Origin: Terriglobia bacterium
GTDB taxonomy: Bacteria > Acidobacteriota > Terriglobia > Bryobacterales > Bryobacteraceae
Assembly: GCA_020073345.1 (NCBI GenBank)
Contig: JAIQFI010000002.1
Location: 186,001-250,000 of the forward strand
Length of the DNA stretch: 64,000 bases
Reading direction: 5' to 3'
Shown piece by piece: positions 34,658 to 42,429 of this stretch. The notes beneath the pieces were generated by a model, which was given only the letters and a program-made list of their open reading frames with translations, was not told where the DNA came from and did not search any database. Both the position numbers and the translations under genes were made by a program. Every line of letters starts with the position of its first letter. Positions within the stretch are counted from its first letter, which is position 1.

Positions 34658-35155
34658 ATGCAGCATGAGATGTTTCGCAAGCTCGCCGGCCACTGGCTCA
34701 CGGGGGTTTCCGTGGTGACCACCCTGGACCAAGACGGCAAACCGGTTGGTATGACCATGAGCGCCGTAACGTCCCTATCCCTGACTCCGCCGCAGTTTCT
34801 AATTTGCGTCGATAATCGCGCCCGGACCCTGGCTGCGATCGTCGCCAGCGGCCACTTCTGCATCAACTACCTGCGCCAGGATCAGGAGAACCTCGCTAGC
34901 GCCTTCGCCCGCCGCGGCGAGGATCGATTCGCGGCTTTAGCCCACCGCGTCGAGCATACGGGATCCCCCGTGCTTGAAGGAGCCATCGCCTTCATCGAAT
35001 GCAAGGTGAACTGCGTCCACGCCGGCGGCGATCACACCATCATCGTGGGCGACGCGGTGAACGGGGATGCGCCCGGCGGCGAGCCCCTTGCATATTTTCG
35101 AGGCAGCTATCGGCGTCTGGAATCGATCACCGATCCGCAGCAGGTTTGGTGGTGA
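34658..35155 (+). CDS. Flavin reductase-like FMN-binding protein
   Basis: 165 residues, flavin reductase domain: HWLTGVSVVTTLDQDGKPVGMTMSAVTSLSL, PPQFLICVDNRARTL and FCINYLRQDQENLASAFA are the FMN-binding blocks. It reduces free FMN or supplies reduced flavin to a two-component monooxygenase. It ends TDPQQVWW. Its last 28 bases overlap, on the opposite strand, a stump of another gene (35126-35217). A diverged copy of this 3' end recurs at 37261-37335. Confidence 0.88.
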   Translation: MQHEMFRKLAGHWLTGVSVVTTLDQDGKPVGMTMSAVTSLSLTPPQFLICVDNRARTLAAIVASGHFCINYLRQDQENLASAFARRGEDRFAALAHRVEHTGSPVLEGAIAFIECKVNCVHAGGDHTIIVGDAVNGDAPGGEPLAYFRGSYRRLESITDPQQVWW

Positions 35156-35217
35156 TCAAGTGCTTCACGTCCCGATTGTTTTCTTCGCAGGAGTACTCGA
35201 TCAATTGGGATAATCCC
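35126..35217 (-). pseudogene. 3' stump of a secreted-family gene (paralogue of 37309-38085)
   Basis: The minus strand reads QLIEYSCEENNRD then KHLITTKPAADR and a stop, almost the same as the end of the complete gene at 37309. DNA differences are mostly synonymous. The rest of the gene is missing. The stop lies inside the flavin reductase coding region, so the two genes overlapped tail to tail before the loss. Confidence 0.75.
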
Positions 35218-35671
35218 TGAGCGGTCGTGGGCAGCTAAGCTACTGCTCCTGAGCCTTCGACTTCGTCTCGAACTCTGATCGGTAGTAGTTCAAGATTGGG
35301 GTCGGAGCATAGACCAAACGGTCGATCCATACGACGACGTTGTAGAAATATCTCTCACTGGTGTATCTTGCAAGAAGTTCACCAATCCCGCGTTGTCGAG
35401 TCTCTCACCCCGAATCTCCATTCCTACAGCTGGCGGAGACACAGTCGAAGCCTGTATCAGACTCCCATTGCCGGCATGAATTCCGGAATTCGCCATGGAC
35501 AGGCTGCATAACGTCGGACGGAGTTTTTGCGGAGCACAGCCCGGCTTAGTCCTAAACGCGAAGCCGCAAAAGCATCGCATTACCGGCGTTATTTAACCCT
35601 CTGGTTCCACTTCAGCCCGATGCTCATCCCCGGCCAAGTCGAGCGGACAGCTCGGCCCGGCTCGCTCATCA
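35156..35671. other. Gene-poor disturbed segment
   Basis: About 500 bases with the secreted-family stump, a possible C-terminal remnant (35240-35404) and nothing else recognisable. It is the left part of the block between the two copies of the convergent gene ends. Confidence 0.5.
35240..35404 (-). pseudogene. Possible C-terminal remnant of an unknown gene
   Basis: A 54-residue open frame without start codon, bounded upstream by TGA (35405-35407). It is rich in Tyr and Arg (LLARYTSERYFYNVVVWIDR, then LVYAPTPILNYYRSEFETKS) and looks like real protein rather than random frame. I cannot name the family. It lies in the disturbed segment between the two stumps. Confidence 0.35.
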
Positions 35672-36334
35672 CTACGGCGCGGAATTGTTAGCCAGCGCGC
35701 AGCCTGCGAAAACAAAGAGATTCGTTAAACGGTTCTGATTCGCAGTGTTGTTTGCCACGCTGCTGGGGCATTCGATAAACATGCCGAAGCCGCCATTATA
35801 GTTGGCCATGTTTCCGATCACAGTGACAGTCAGAACGGAGATGCCGGAGTTCCCGTTGGATTCGGCTATGCTGTCGGCTATCCTGCCGCGCTCCACACTA
35901 ATCCCGAAACCGCCATTGGAGCTGACCTGCAATTTCTCTACCGAGCCACCGCTTATTCTTACTCCCAGGTCCCCCATCCCATGGATGATCCCGTTGACCA
36001 CGGTGATTCCACTCTGGGAGCGAGCGTCAATACCAAATCCGCTACCGGTGGGGCTGCAAGAAGTCACCGGGATACCCGTGCAGACGGTCGGACCGAGGAT
36101 ACTAAAGCCATTCAAGTCGATCGTGACGTTGTCAGCGTGTACCAAAATGGCAGTGGTGTTCGCGTTCGGCACCGTAAGGTTTCCTGCCAGGCGGTAGCTC
36201 CCCGGCTGCGTGATTGTATACGGAAATCCCCCTGCCGCCACCACAGTGGACTGATTGACCAACACGATGCCATCCACACCGAAGGCGCTGAATGGGACCG
36301 CCATTGCCAGTACAGCGAGCACAGTCACCTTCAT
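35672..36334 (-). CDS. Secreted right-handed parallel beta-helix protein
   Basis: 220 residues. A signal peptide (MKVTVLAVLAMAVPFSAFG) is followed by short repeating rungs (VTIDLNGFSILG, GITVVNGIIHGMG, VEKLQVSSNGGFGISVERG, GISVLTVTVIGN), the pattern of PbH1 repeats found in pectate-lyase-like folds. No catalytic residues can be assigned. It overlaps the PEP-CTERM gene by four bases (ATGA), so both are coupled. Confidence 0.75.
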   Translation of the reverse strand: MKVTVLAVLAMAVPFSAFGVDGIVLVNQSTVVAAGGFPYTITQPGSYRLAGNLTVPNANTTAILVHADNVTIDLNGFSILGPTVCTGIPVTSCSPTGSGFGIDARSQSGITVVNGIIHGMGDLGVRISGGSVEKLQVSSNGGFGISVERGRIADSIAESNGNSGISVLTVTVIGNMANYNGGFGMFIECPSSVANNTANQNRLTNLFVFAGCALANNSAP

Positions 36335-36963
36335 ACATTCTTCTCCTTTTTCATTTGCATGCGATTCACCGCGACCAGACCTGCCAAAGCGCAGCCCAAC
36401 AGGAGCGCCGACGAAGGTTCAGGAACCGTGCTCACAGCGCCGGCATATGAATAGGTGTCTACTGTTCCCTGGATGTCGGTCACCCCGTCGTCCTCCAGAA
36501 GATCCAGGGGTGTCAATGCGGGGATGGATTGCGCCGCAACGTTCTGGGAGTTCAGCATTGCAGTAGGGATCTTGAAATTCACCGCTAGTTGGTTTCCTAC
36601 CAGGCAACCACTGCCGGTAGTCACGCAACCCAAAAGGCTGAAGTCGAAGAAACTTCCGTCGGCCGAGACCGTCAAGCTGACGGCGCCAAAACTGTTTTCA
36701 TTTACCGAAGCGGTGGAATCCAGGAATGCGAGAGTCGCACCGGCAAGCGGGTTAAAGGCTCCTGAACCGGTGATTGAGGTCGGGAAGCCGAGCGTTACGA
36801 TATAGCTGTCGCCATCCGCGACGTTGTTCAACGCCGGATTATTCGCAGCGGGGCCAGTACCATCGGAGATCGATTGAGAGATTTTGCCGCCAAAGCTTAT
36901 CGTATCCGCTGTGGAGATTTTTGCAACACTGAGAATCGCGAGTCCGAGAACAAGCGCGCGCAT
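36331..36963 (-). CDS. PEP-CTERM sorted secreted protein
   Basis: 210 residues. A signal peptide (MRALVLGLAILSVAKISTA) leads to a beta-rich body (DTISFGGKISQSI onward), ending in VPEPSSALLLGCALAGLVAV plus a basic tail (MQMKKEKN), the exosortase sorting signal. Paired with a beta-helix protein downstream. A promoter with a palindrome lies upstream. Confidence 0.85.
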   Translation of the reverse strand: MRALVLGLAILSVAKISTADTISFGGKISQSISDGTGPAANNPALNNVADGDSYIVTLGFPTSITGSGAFNPLAGATLAFLDSTASVNENSFGAVSLTVSADGSFFDFSLLGCVTTGSGCLVGNQLAVNFKIPTAMLNSQNVAAQSIPALTPLDLLEDDGVTDIQGTVDTYSYAGAVSTVPEPSSALLLGCALAGLVAVNRMQMKKEKNV

Positions 36964-37308
36964 ATGCAGCCCTCAGGAATGAGACTCAGTGTACTATACA
37001 CCCGTCTACCCTGATGGCACAAGCACCAAAATGGAATTCCCAGTACTAGTACGATTACGATTGATCGGCGCCAGGTTTGTCTTTGAGGGCGGCTTGGGCG
37101 ACGATGCAGCAGCGGCGTGACCTTCCCCCCGAATCCGTTCATCTGAGCATACGACAACTCTCCTCGATTACAATCCCGGCTTGAGCGGGGATGGGGGTGT
37201 TGGGCAAGGGGTCGGCGTTTGAGATCCCTTGCCCCGCCCCAGCACTGAATTGACCCGCAGCGCGACTGCTGGCCTACTTTCGAGGCAGTTACCGTCGCCT
37301 GGAAGGAC
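36964..37308. other. Intergenic stretch with promoter and a gene stump
   Basis: It holds the promoter of the PEP-CTERM gene at its left end and the flavin-reductase 3' stump at its right end. The roughly 230 bases between show no recognisable gene. Confidence 0.5.
36989..37022 (-). promoter_or_regulatory. Promoter with palindromic operator upstream of the PEP-CTERM gene
   Basis: On the minus strand TTGTGC (37022-37017), 18 bases, TATAGT (36998-36993). The -10 lies inside the perfect dyad GTGTA-N3-TACAC (36989-37001), which could be a repressor site. The -10 box is about 30 bases before the ATG at 36963. Confidence 0.4.
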
Positions 37309-37335
37309 TTACCGATCCGCAGCAGGTTTGGTGGT
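37261..37335 (+). pseudogene. 3' stump of a second flavin reductase gene
   Basis: The plus strand reads LLAYFRGSYRRLEG then LTDPQQVWW and a stop, matching the end of the gene at 34658-35155 with mostly synonymous base changes. Nothing of the upstream part remains. It overlaps the 3' end of the opposite-strand secreted-family gene (stop at 37309). Confidence 0.75.
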
Positions 37336-38085
37336 GATCAGGTGCTTTATGTCCCGATTGTTTTCTTCGCAGGAGTACTCGATCAATTGGGGTAATCCGT
37401 GGGCGGCCGGCCGCGAAGGCCGTATGATTCGTTCCTGCTTCCAGGGCTTTGCGTACATCTTCGGATCATCGATAGTATATTCCAGATTGATCGTCGTCGG
37501 AGTGCGCACGAAGCGTTCGGTCAGGTGTATTTCATCGGTGTGCTGATGCCCGGCTGTATCGAGCCAGCTTCGATCGTTGATCCCAATGGTGTCGACCACA
37601 AACGTATCGCCTTCCCATTTGCCGACCGAGTCTCCCATGAACGACGGAGGGAGATTCTCCGGATGCTTCCGCCCGTCCGTAGGAATCGCACGCCACTGCC
37701 GCATGTATTCGAACAAGATCGTCACGTATTCTTGTGTTTGTATGATCTGGATCGGATACGGAGATTGCATGATGCGAGGCATTCCAGGATACAGGCAGAG
37801 TGATGTCGGATCGTCCTTTGCGTCGTGATTCTTGAACGCCGCCCGCCCGGCATCCGTATAGGGGATAGCGGCTTCGCCGTCCTTCGCGGCCATGTTCGGC
37901 GTGTATGGCAGGTCCCAATAGCCGACGAAGCTCGGCTTGCCATCGGGCATGCGCGGGATCACGGGATCAGCAGGAGCCTGCGCCGCGGCGGTCGCCGCCA
38001 GGATGACCGCTGCGCTAAGCCCAGCGAGTCGAAATCTTGCGGATTCTGCTAAGAGCTTCTTGAATATTGTCGAGCGAATTTGCAT
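37309..38085 (-). CDS. Secreted conserved protein of an expanded acidobacterial family
   Basis: 258 residues from ATG 38085, which gives a signal peptide (AGLSAAVILAATAAAQAPAD). The start lies inside the end of the aminotransferase gene. Family landmarks: MPDGKPSFVGYWD, CLYPGMPRIMQSPYPIQI, GKWEGDTFVVDTIGINDRSW, LTERFVRT and TIDDPKMYAKPW. Relatives in this window: 40138-40962, 42426-43265, 55355-56164, the broken copy 48124-48586 and the stump at 35126. Function unknown; export and paired copies suggest a periplasmic binding or sensing role. Confidence 0.8.
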   Translation of the reverse strand: MQIRSTIFKKLLAESARFRLAGLSAAVILAATAAAQAPADPVIPRMPDGKPSFVGYWDLPYTPNMAAKDGEAAIPYTDAGRAAFKNHDAKDDPTSLCLYPGMPRIMQSPYPIQIIQTQEYVTILFEYMRQWRAIPTDGRKHPENLPPSFMGDSVGKWEGDTFVVDTIGINDRSWLDTAGHQHTDEIHLTERFVRTPTTINLEYTIDDPKMYAKPWKQERIIRPSRPAAHGLPQLIEYSCEENNRDIKHLITTKPAADR

Positions 38086-39181
38086 AGCTAAACCGTAGAA
38101 ACCCGTTCCCGTGCGTTCCGAAGCAGCCGCCATCCAGGCACGCGACCCCGGCGTCATTCAGCAGCATATCGGCTAGCTGTTTCGAAGGCAACCCGGTTCC
38201 GGTTACATTCGGGAACGCGTAGAACGCGCCCGCCGGCTCCGGGCAGCGAATCCCCGGAATCTCGTTTAATCCCTTCACGATCACGTCACGACGCCTGCGG
38301 AACTCGGCCACCATCTTGTCCACGTCGTCCTGCGGACCGTCCAGCGCCGCGATGCCCGCCCTCTGCGTGAAACTCGCCGTGCACGAGTTCGAGTTGACCA
38401 TCAGCTTGACCACCGCGTCGGCCAGCCATTCCGGCATCACGCCGTAGCCCAGCCGCCAGCCGGTCATTGAATAGGTCTTCGAGAAGCCGTCGAGGATAAT
38501 GGTCTTCTCCAGCATCCCCGGGAAACTGGCGATCGAAACCGGCTCGCCCGTGTAGACGATGCGCGAGTAGATCTCGTCGCTCAAAACCATGATGTCCCGG
38601 CCTCGCAGAATATCCGCCAGCCGCTGGACATCCTCCCGAGGCATGATCCCGCCAGTCGGATTCGCCGGCGAATTCAGGATCACCAGCTTGGTCTTCTTTG
38701 TCAGGCTGCGCTCGAGCAGATCCAGGTCGAAAGAAAATCCGCGGCTCTCCACCAGCGGGATTGGAACCGGCTTGGCTCCCTGGAACCTGATCATCGATTC
38801 GTAGATGGGGAAGCCCGGGTTGGGATGGATCGCCTCATCCCCCGCTTCGAGCAGCGCGACCATTGCGAAATACATCACCGGTTTCCCGCCGGGCACAACG
38901 CACACGTGCTGCGGGCCGACTTTTACGCCTCGCGTGCGCGAAATATACGCGGCGATGGATTCGCGCAGCTCGGGGAGCCCCTGCGTCGGCCCGTACTTGG
39001 TCCAGCCCTCGTCCAGCGCGCGTTTACCGGCCTCCACCACGTGCTTCGGGGTAGGGAAGTCAGGCTCGCCTATCTCCAGGTGGATGACGCTCTTCCCCTG
39101 CTTTTCGAGCGCCCTGGCTCTGACCAGGACCTCGAAGGCAGACTCCACCCCTATGCGGGACATTGCTTCGACAAGTTGCAT
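38015..39181 (-). CDS. PLP-dependent class I/II aminotransferase
   Basis: 388 residues, fold type I. HLEIGEPDFPTPKHV and YGPTQGLPELRESIAAY come first. NSPANPTGG (PLP/substrate), LSDEIYSRIVY and the Schiff-base lysine in DGFSKTYSMTGWRLGY follow. It is closest to aspartate/alanine-type aminotransferases of the AspC group; the amino donor is not decided by sequence. It sits in the minus-strand unit after the HpcH aldolase (28 bases), and its 3' end contains the start of the secreted-family gene. Confidence 0.9.
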   Translation of the reverse strand: MQLVEAMSRIGVESAFEVLVRARALEKQGKSVIHLEIGEPDFPTPKHVVEAGKRALDEGWTKYGPTQGLPELRESIAAYISRTRGVKVGPQHVCVVPGGKPVMYFAMVALLEAGDEAIHPNPGFPIYESMIRFQGAKPVPIPLVESRGFSFDLDLLERSLTKKTKLVILNSPANPTGGIMPREDVQRLADILRGRDIMVLSDEIYSRIVYTGEPVSIASFPGMLEKTIILDGFSKTYSMTGWRLGYGVMPEWLADAVVKLMVNSNSCTASFTQRAGIAALDGPQDDVDKMVAEFRRRRDVIVKGLNEIPGIRCPEPAGAFYAFPNVTGTGLPSKQLADMLLNDAGVACLDGGCFGTHGNGFLRFSYANSLDNIQEALSRIRKISTRWA

Positions 39182-39209
39182 GTTTGAAAAAACTGTCCGG
39201 ATTCCGGCG

Positions 39210-40052
39210 CTACATCAGGGCGGTGGTCCGGCGGGTCCAGGGTGCGCCTTTGTCCTTGGAGACGGCCTCCACGTCTTTCACATAGGCGGTGGTCTGCGTC
39301 AGAATGTGGTGCAGATCGTTGCCCAGGCTGATGAACGGGAACCCTTTGTCCAGAAACTCGCCCACCCGCGCGGTTCCGAACAGGAACAGCCCCAGGATGA
39401 CGTTGTTCTTCTTGGCAGCGGCGCGAAGTTTGTCGGTCGCGGCGGCCAGCTCGGGCGAAGTGTACATATCCGGGAACTTGTACTTCTCAAACAGGCCCAT
39501 CGACATGCACAAATCGTTTTGACCCAGGAACAGAATATCGACGCCCGGCACCGCCGCGATCTCGTCCATGTTCTTGATGCAGTCGGCCGTTTCCACCTGC
39601 AGCGCCACGATGGTATTTTCGTTGGCAGCGCCGGCGTAACCCAGCAGTCCGGCTTTGTTCATGCTGCGCTGCGGAAAATACACCGATCGGGTTCCCGCTG
39701 TGGGATAGCGCGTGCAGCTTACCGCCTGCCGGGCCTCGTCGGCGTTGTTGATGTAGGGAATCAGTACGCCGTCGGCTCCCATGTCGAGCGTCTGCTGGAT
39801 GCCGGCCCGGTCCGAGTACCCCGATACGCGCACCAAAGACTTCGCTCCGCCCGAAGCGATGCCCGCGAGCATCGCGGAAAGGGTTTCATACCCCATGGGT
39901 CCGTGTTGTGTGTCGACCAGCAGCCAGTCGTAGCCGCTGTGCGCCAGTTGTTCGGCGACCGTAGGGCTATGCGAGTTCACGAAAAGGCCTAACTTGGGCT
40001 TTCCCGCGCGCAATTGCTTCTTAAACTCAGCTCCACTGAGAACTTCGCTCAT
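39210..40052 (-). CDS. HpcH/HpaI-family aldolase
   Basis: 280 residues. TIM-barrel class II aldolase with GLFVNSHSPTVAEQLAHSGY, DWLLVDTQHGP (general-base His), MGADGVLIPYINNADEA, ALQVETADCIKNMDEI (metal Glu) and VDILFLGQNDLCMSMG (metal Asp). It cleaves or forms 4-hydroxy-2-oxo acids such as 2-keto-3-deoxyglucarate or 4-hydroxy-2-oxovalerate analogues. Together with the next aminotransferase it could process 2-oxo acids. No further pathway genes are adjacent. Confidence 0.85.
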   Translation of the reverse strand: MSEVLSGAEFKKQLRAGKPKLGLFVNSHSPTVAEQLAHSGYDWLLVDTQHGPMGYETLSAMLAGIASGGAKSLVRVSGYSDRAGIQQTLDMGADGVLIPYINNADEARQAVSCTRYPTAGTRSVYFPQRSMNKAGLLGYAGAANENTIVALQVETADCIKNMDEIAAVPGVDILFLGQNDLCMSMGLFEKYKFPDMYTSPELAAATDKLRAAAKKNNVILGLFLFGTARVGEFLDKGFPFISLGNDLHHILTQTTAYVKDVEAVSKDKGAPWTRRTTALM

Positions 40053-40137
40053 TCGATTTTTCTCCTGGTTTCAGACAGACCCCCGGCGGCGTCGAGCTGC
40101 CTCATGGTCTCAAAAGAGTATACAACGGTTCTGGAGG

Positions 40138-40962
40138 CTATCTGGCCGAGCACGCCTCGGGCTTCCACGGCGCGTTATCCGGCAGCTTCTTGAAGTGCGT
40201 GCTGGTAATAAACGGCTCTGTCAGATACTGCGGATCTTTCACCTCGGTGCTGACCACCAGCCAGATATCGCCGTTCGCGGCGGTATGGCGGTCGTACCAC
40301 TCCGTGACGATTGCGTTTTCGCTGTAGGGGATCCCGTTTTTGCGAAGATATCCGGGCCGCAACCTGGTCGTGACCACTTTCAGGTCGCCGTTCGGCGGCT
40401 CGCCCGCGCCTACCGCGGCTTTCTCCCACTCGGCGACCGAATAACCCTGCCACGATGCAGCACTATTCTGCTGCGCCACGTTTTGTACCGCGCTCACGGC
40501 TGCCTCTCCGCCGAAATGAAACAGGCGCGTCTGCGTGCCTGCTTCCGTCTCCACCTTCAGAGTCGTGTCATTGTCCCAGGTGATGTGCAGCCTTCCCGGC
40601 ACGCGCATGAGCACAGCGGCGCCGTACGATTTGCACTGTTCCCCTGCGGCCTCGTCCTTCGCCGGATCCCACCCATTGGCTACCTGGCGAGCCGCGCCGT
40701 TCAGTGGAACGCCCAGGAATTGGCCCTTGGGCGGCGTCACCATGCGAAACATCCAATCTTCTGTTACGACCGACACCCAGTAGCCGGTCATATCGATGGC
40801 CGCGCTGGCTCGGGGAGTCTGAGCAGCGCCGCCACGTCCGCCGCGCCCGCCTGCGCCTCGGCCACCACCGCCGCGTCCCTGCGAAAAGGCAGGCGAGGAA
40901 AGCAGGCAAACTGCGGTGGCAAACACGGCCAATCGCGTCATTATTCGCGTCTTCTTACTCAA
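40138..40962 (-). CDS. Secreted conserved protein, diverged member of the expanded family
   Basis: 274 residues with a signal peptide and a Gly/Arg-rich linker after it (GRGGGGRGAGGRGGRGGAAQ). Landmarks shared with the copy at 42426: LKVVTT-type strand, then GYLRKNGIPYSE, WYDRH and KDPQYLTEPF. It lies downstream of a DUF6152 gene and overlaps it by 8 bases, a pairing I regard as typical for this family. Function unknown. Confidence 0.72.
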   Translation of the reverse strand: MSKKTRIMTRLAVFATAVCLLSSPAFSQGRGGGGRGAGGRGGRGGAAQTPRASAAIDMTGYWVSVVTEDWMFRMVTPPKGQFLGVPLNGAARQVANGWDPAKDEAAGEQCKSYGAAVLMRVPGRLHITWDNDTTLKVETEAGTQTRLFHFGGEAAVSAVQNVAQQNSAASWQGYSVAEWEKAAVGAGEPPNGDLKVVTTRLRPGYLRKNGIPYSENAIVTEWYDRHTAANGDIWLVVSTEVKDPQYLTEPFITSTHFKKLPDNAPWKPEACSAR

Positions 40963-41350
40963 TGGTCTCGCCCGGCCTGGTGCCCCAGCCGAAACCGTCC
41001 GACGTGCGATGCAGGGTCTTCAGCGCGCCGCGGTTGTCGCCTTTCGTGCGCGACGGATTAGCCGTGATGACCACATCGTCCCCGGCTTTCAGAGTGTCGC
41101 GCTTGATGCCCGCCTGCCCGAGTTGGCCCGAGCTGCGCCATTCCAGCGACCAGCGCTGCATGGTCCCGTCTTTGTCCGGTACATCTATCTGAAGGAATGA
41201 ATGCGGGTTTCGCAGCAAAAGCTGGACGATCTTTCCCTCCAGCTTCACCTCTTTATCGCCCTCATAGGTCGCCCCCAGAGAGTGATGCGCGTAGGCCGCG
41301 ACGCCGAACACGAGAAAGCTGGCCAGCCCTAGAAGCGTCTTCGTTTTCAT
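40955..41350 (-). CDS. Secreted DUF6152 family protein
   Basis: 131 residues. A signal peptide (MKTKTLLGLASFLVFGVAAY) ends before AHHSLGATYEGDKEVKLEGKI, followed by RNPHSFLQIDVPDKDG and AGDDVVITANPSRTKGDNRG. The AHHS start and NPH motif mark DUF6152, a small exported OB-like family common in soil bacteria. It is translationally linked to the secreted-family gene after it. Confidence 0.82.
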   Translation of the reverse strand: MKTKTLLGLASFLVFGVAAYAHHSLGATYEGDKEVKLEGKIVQLLLRNPHSFLQIDVPDKDGTMQRWSLEWRSSGQLGQAGIKRDTLKAGDDVVITANPSRTKGDNRGALKTLHRTSDGFGWGTRPGETIE

Positions 41351-41376
41351 TCAACTCTCCTAAACAAACATTGTAC

Positions 41377-42429
41377 CTAGCGCTTTGGACTCAAGCTCTT
41401 ATACACCGCCTCGACGAACATATCGGTGGTCCACGCCCCCGTAGTCGCGCCGTAGAGCCCATCGTACTCCAGTGTGGGCTTGGAAGCCTTCACCTGCTGT
41501 AACGTCATCCCTTTTTTAATTGAGTCCGCGACGCGATCTTTGATGATCGCTACCATGTTCCGATAGTTGGCCACGTCTCCGGTGTCGCACAGCCGACCGT
41601 GGCCCGGGATCACCAGCGTCCCGCCCTGCGAGCGGAACTCGGGAATCGCGATATCCAGAATATGGTTGAGTCCGTCGAGCGCCCCTTGTATAGTCCCGCC
41701 CTTGGCCAGATCGATCACCGGATAACTGGTGGTGGAAAGAATATCGCCCGCGGCGATCACATCCGAGTACCGGAAATACACCATGCTGTCGCCGTCAGTG
41801 TGCGCCGCTGGATCGTGAAAGAGCTGCACGCCTTCGCCGTTGAAAAATTCGCTGAGCTTGTAGGAACTGCCGCGATAGGTGTCCGTGGGCCACAACCCCG
41901 AGGCGACCGCGGGCTTGCCCTTGGTCTCCGCGCTCATCCGGCCCAGCACGTTTTCGTGCGCGATCACCGTCGCGGTCGGCGCGACTCCCACCGGCGGAAA
42001 CGTCACGCCCAGGATCTTCGAATCGGCCGGCAGAGCGGAAAGCGCCTCATTGCCGCCGGTGTGATCCGGGTCCATGCTCGTATTGATGATGTAGCGAATC
42101 GGCTTCGGCGGCCCCGGTGATGCGATCAGGGCATTCAACGATGGACTAGACCATCGATACGGGCTATCGGGGCAGTGCAGGCCGACGCAACGATTGGGAC
42201 CCGGCGATGCGGCCACCGCGGTGACCAGTTGCAGAACCGTCGAGAGCACCTTGGGACTCATCTGGCTGGTTCCCGCATCCACCAGCAGGATTCCATCCCG
42301 CCCAATCGACGCGGCGATATTGCCGCCCGCTCCCACCAGCATGTAGATATTGCCCTGCACCGGCAGAACGTGGATGTCCTGCCCGAACGCGGCCGCCGCG
42401 ATCAGGAAAAGGAAAATCAAGCGCTTCAT
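41377..42429 (-). CDS. Secreted metallo-beta-lactamase-fold protein with an altered metal site
   Basis: 350 residues from ATG 42429, whose ATGA overlaps the previous stop. A signal peptide (MKRLIFLFLIAAAAFG) leads into an MBL fold: NIYMLVGAGGNIAASIGRDGILLVDAG, RYIINTSMDPDHTGGNEAL, AHTDGDSMVYFRYSDVIAAGDI and VIPGHGRLCD. The usual HxHxDH reads SxDxDH, so two of three zinc-1 ligands are lost while the later His and Asp remain. It may bind one metal or none. Substrate unknown. Confidence 0.82.
   Translation of the reverse strand: MKRLIFLFLIAAAAFGQDIHVLPVQGNIYMLVGAGGNIAASIGRDGILLVDAGTSQMSPKVLSTVLQLVTAVAASPGPNRCVGLHCPDSPYRWSSPSLNALIASPGPPKPIRYIINTSMDPDHTGGNEALSALPADSKILGVTFPPVGVAPTATVIAHENVLGRMSAETKGKPAVASGLWPTDTYRGSSYKLSEFFNGEGVQLFHDPAAHTDGDSMVYFRYSDVIAAGDILSTTSYPVIDLAKGGTIQGALDGLNHILDIAIPEFRSQGGTLVIPGHGRLCDTGDVANYRNMVAIIKDRVADSIKKGMTLQQVKASKPTLEYDGLYGATTGAWTTDMFVEAVYKSLSPKR

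Noticed and set aside
35290-35580. Minus-strand 96-codon frame
   Set aside because: Cys/Arg/Ser-rich and unlike known proteins; the more protein-like text in this place is in another frame (35240-35404) and looks like a remnant.
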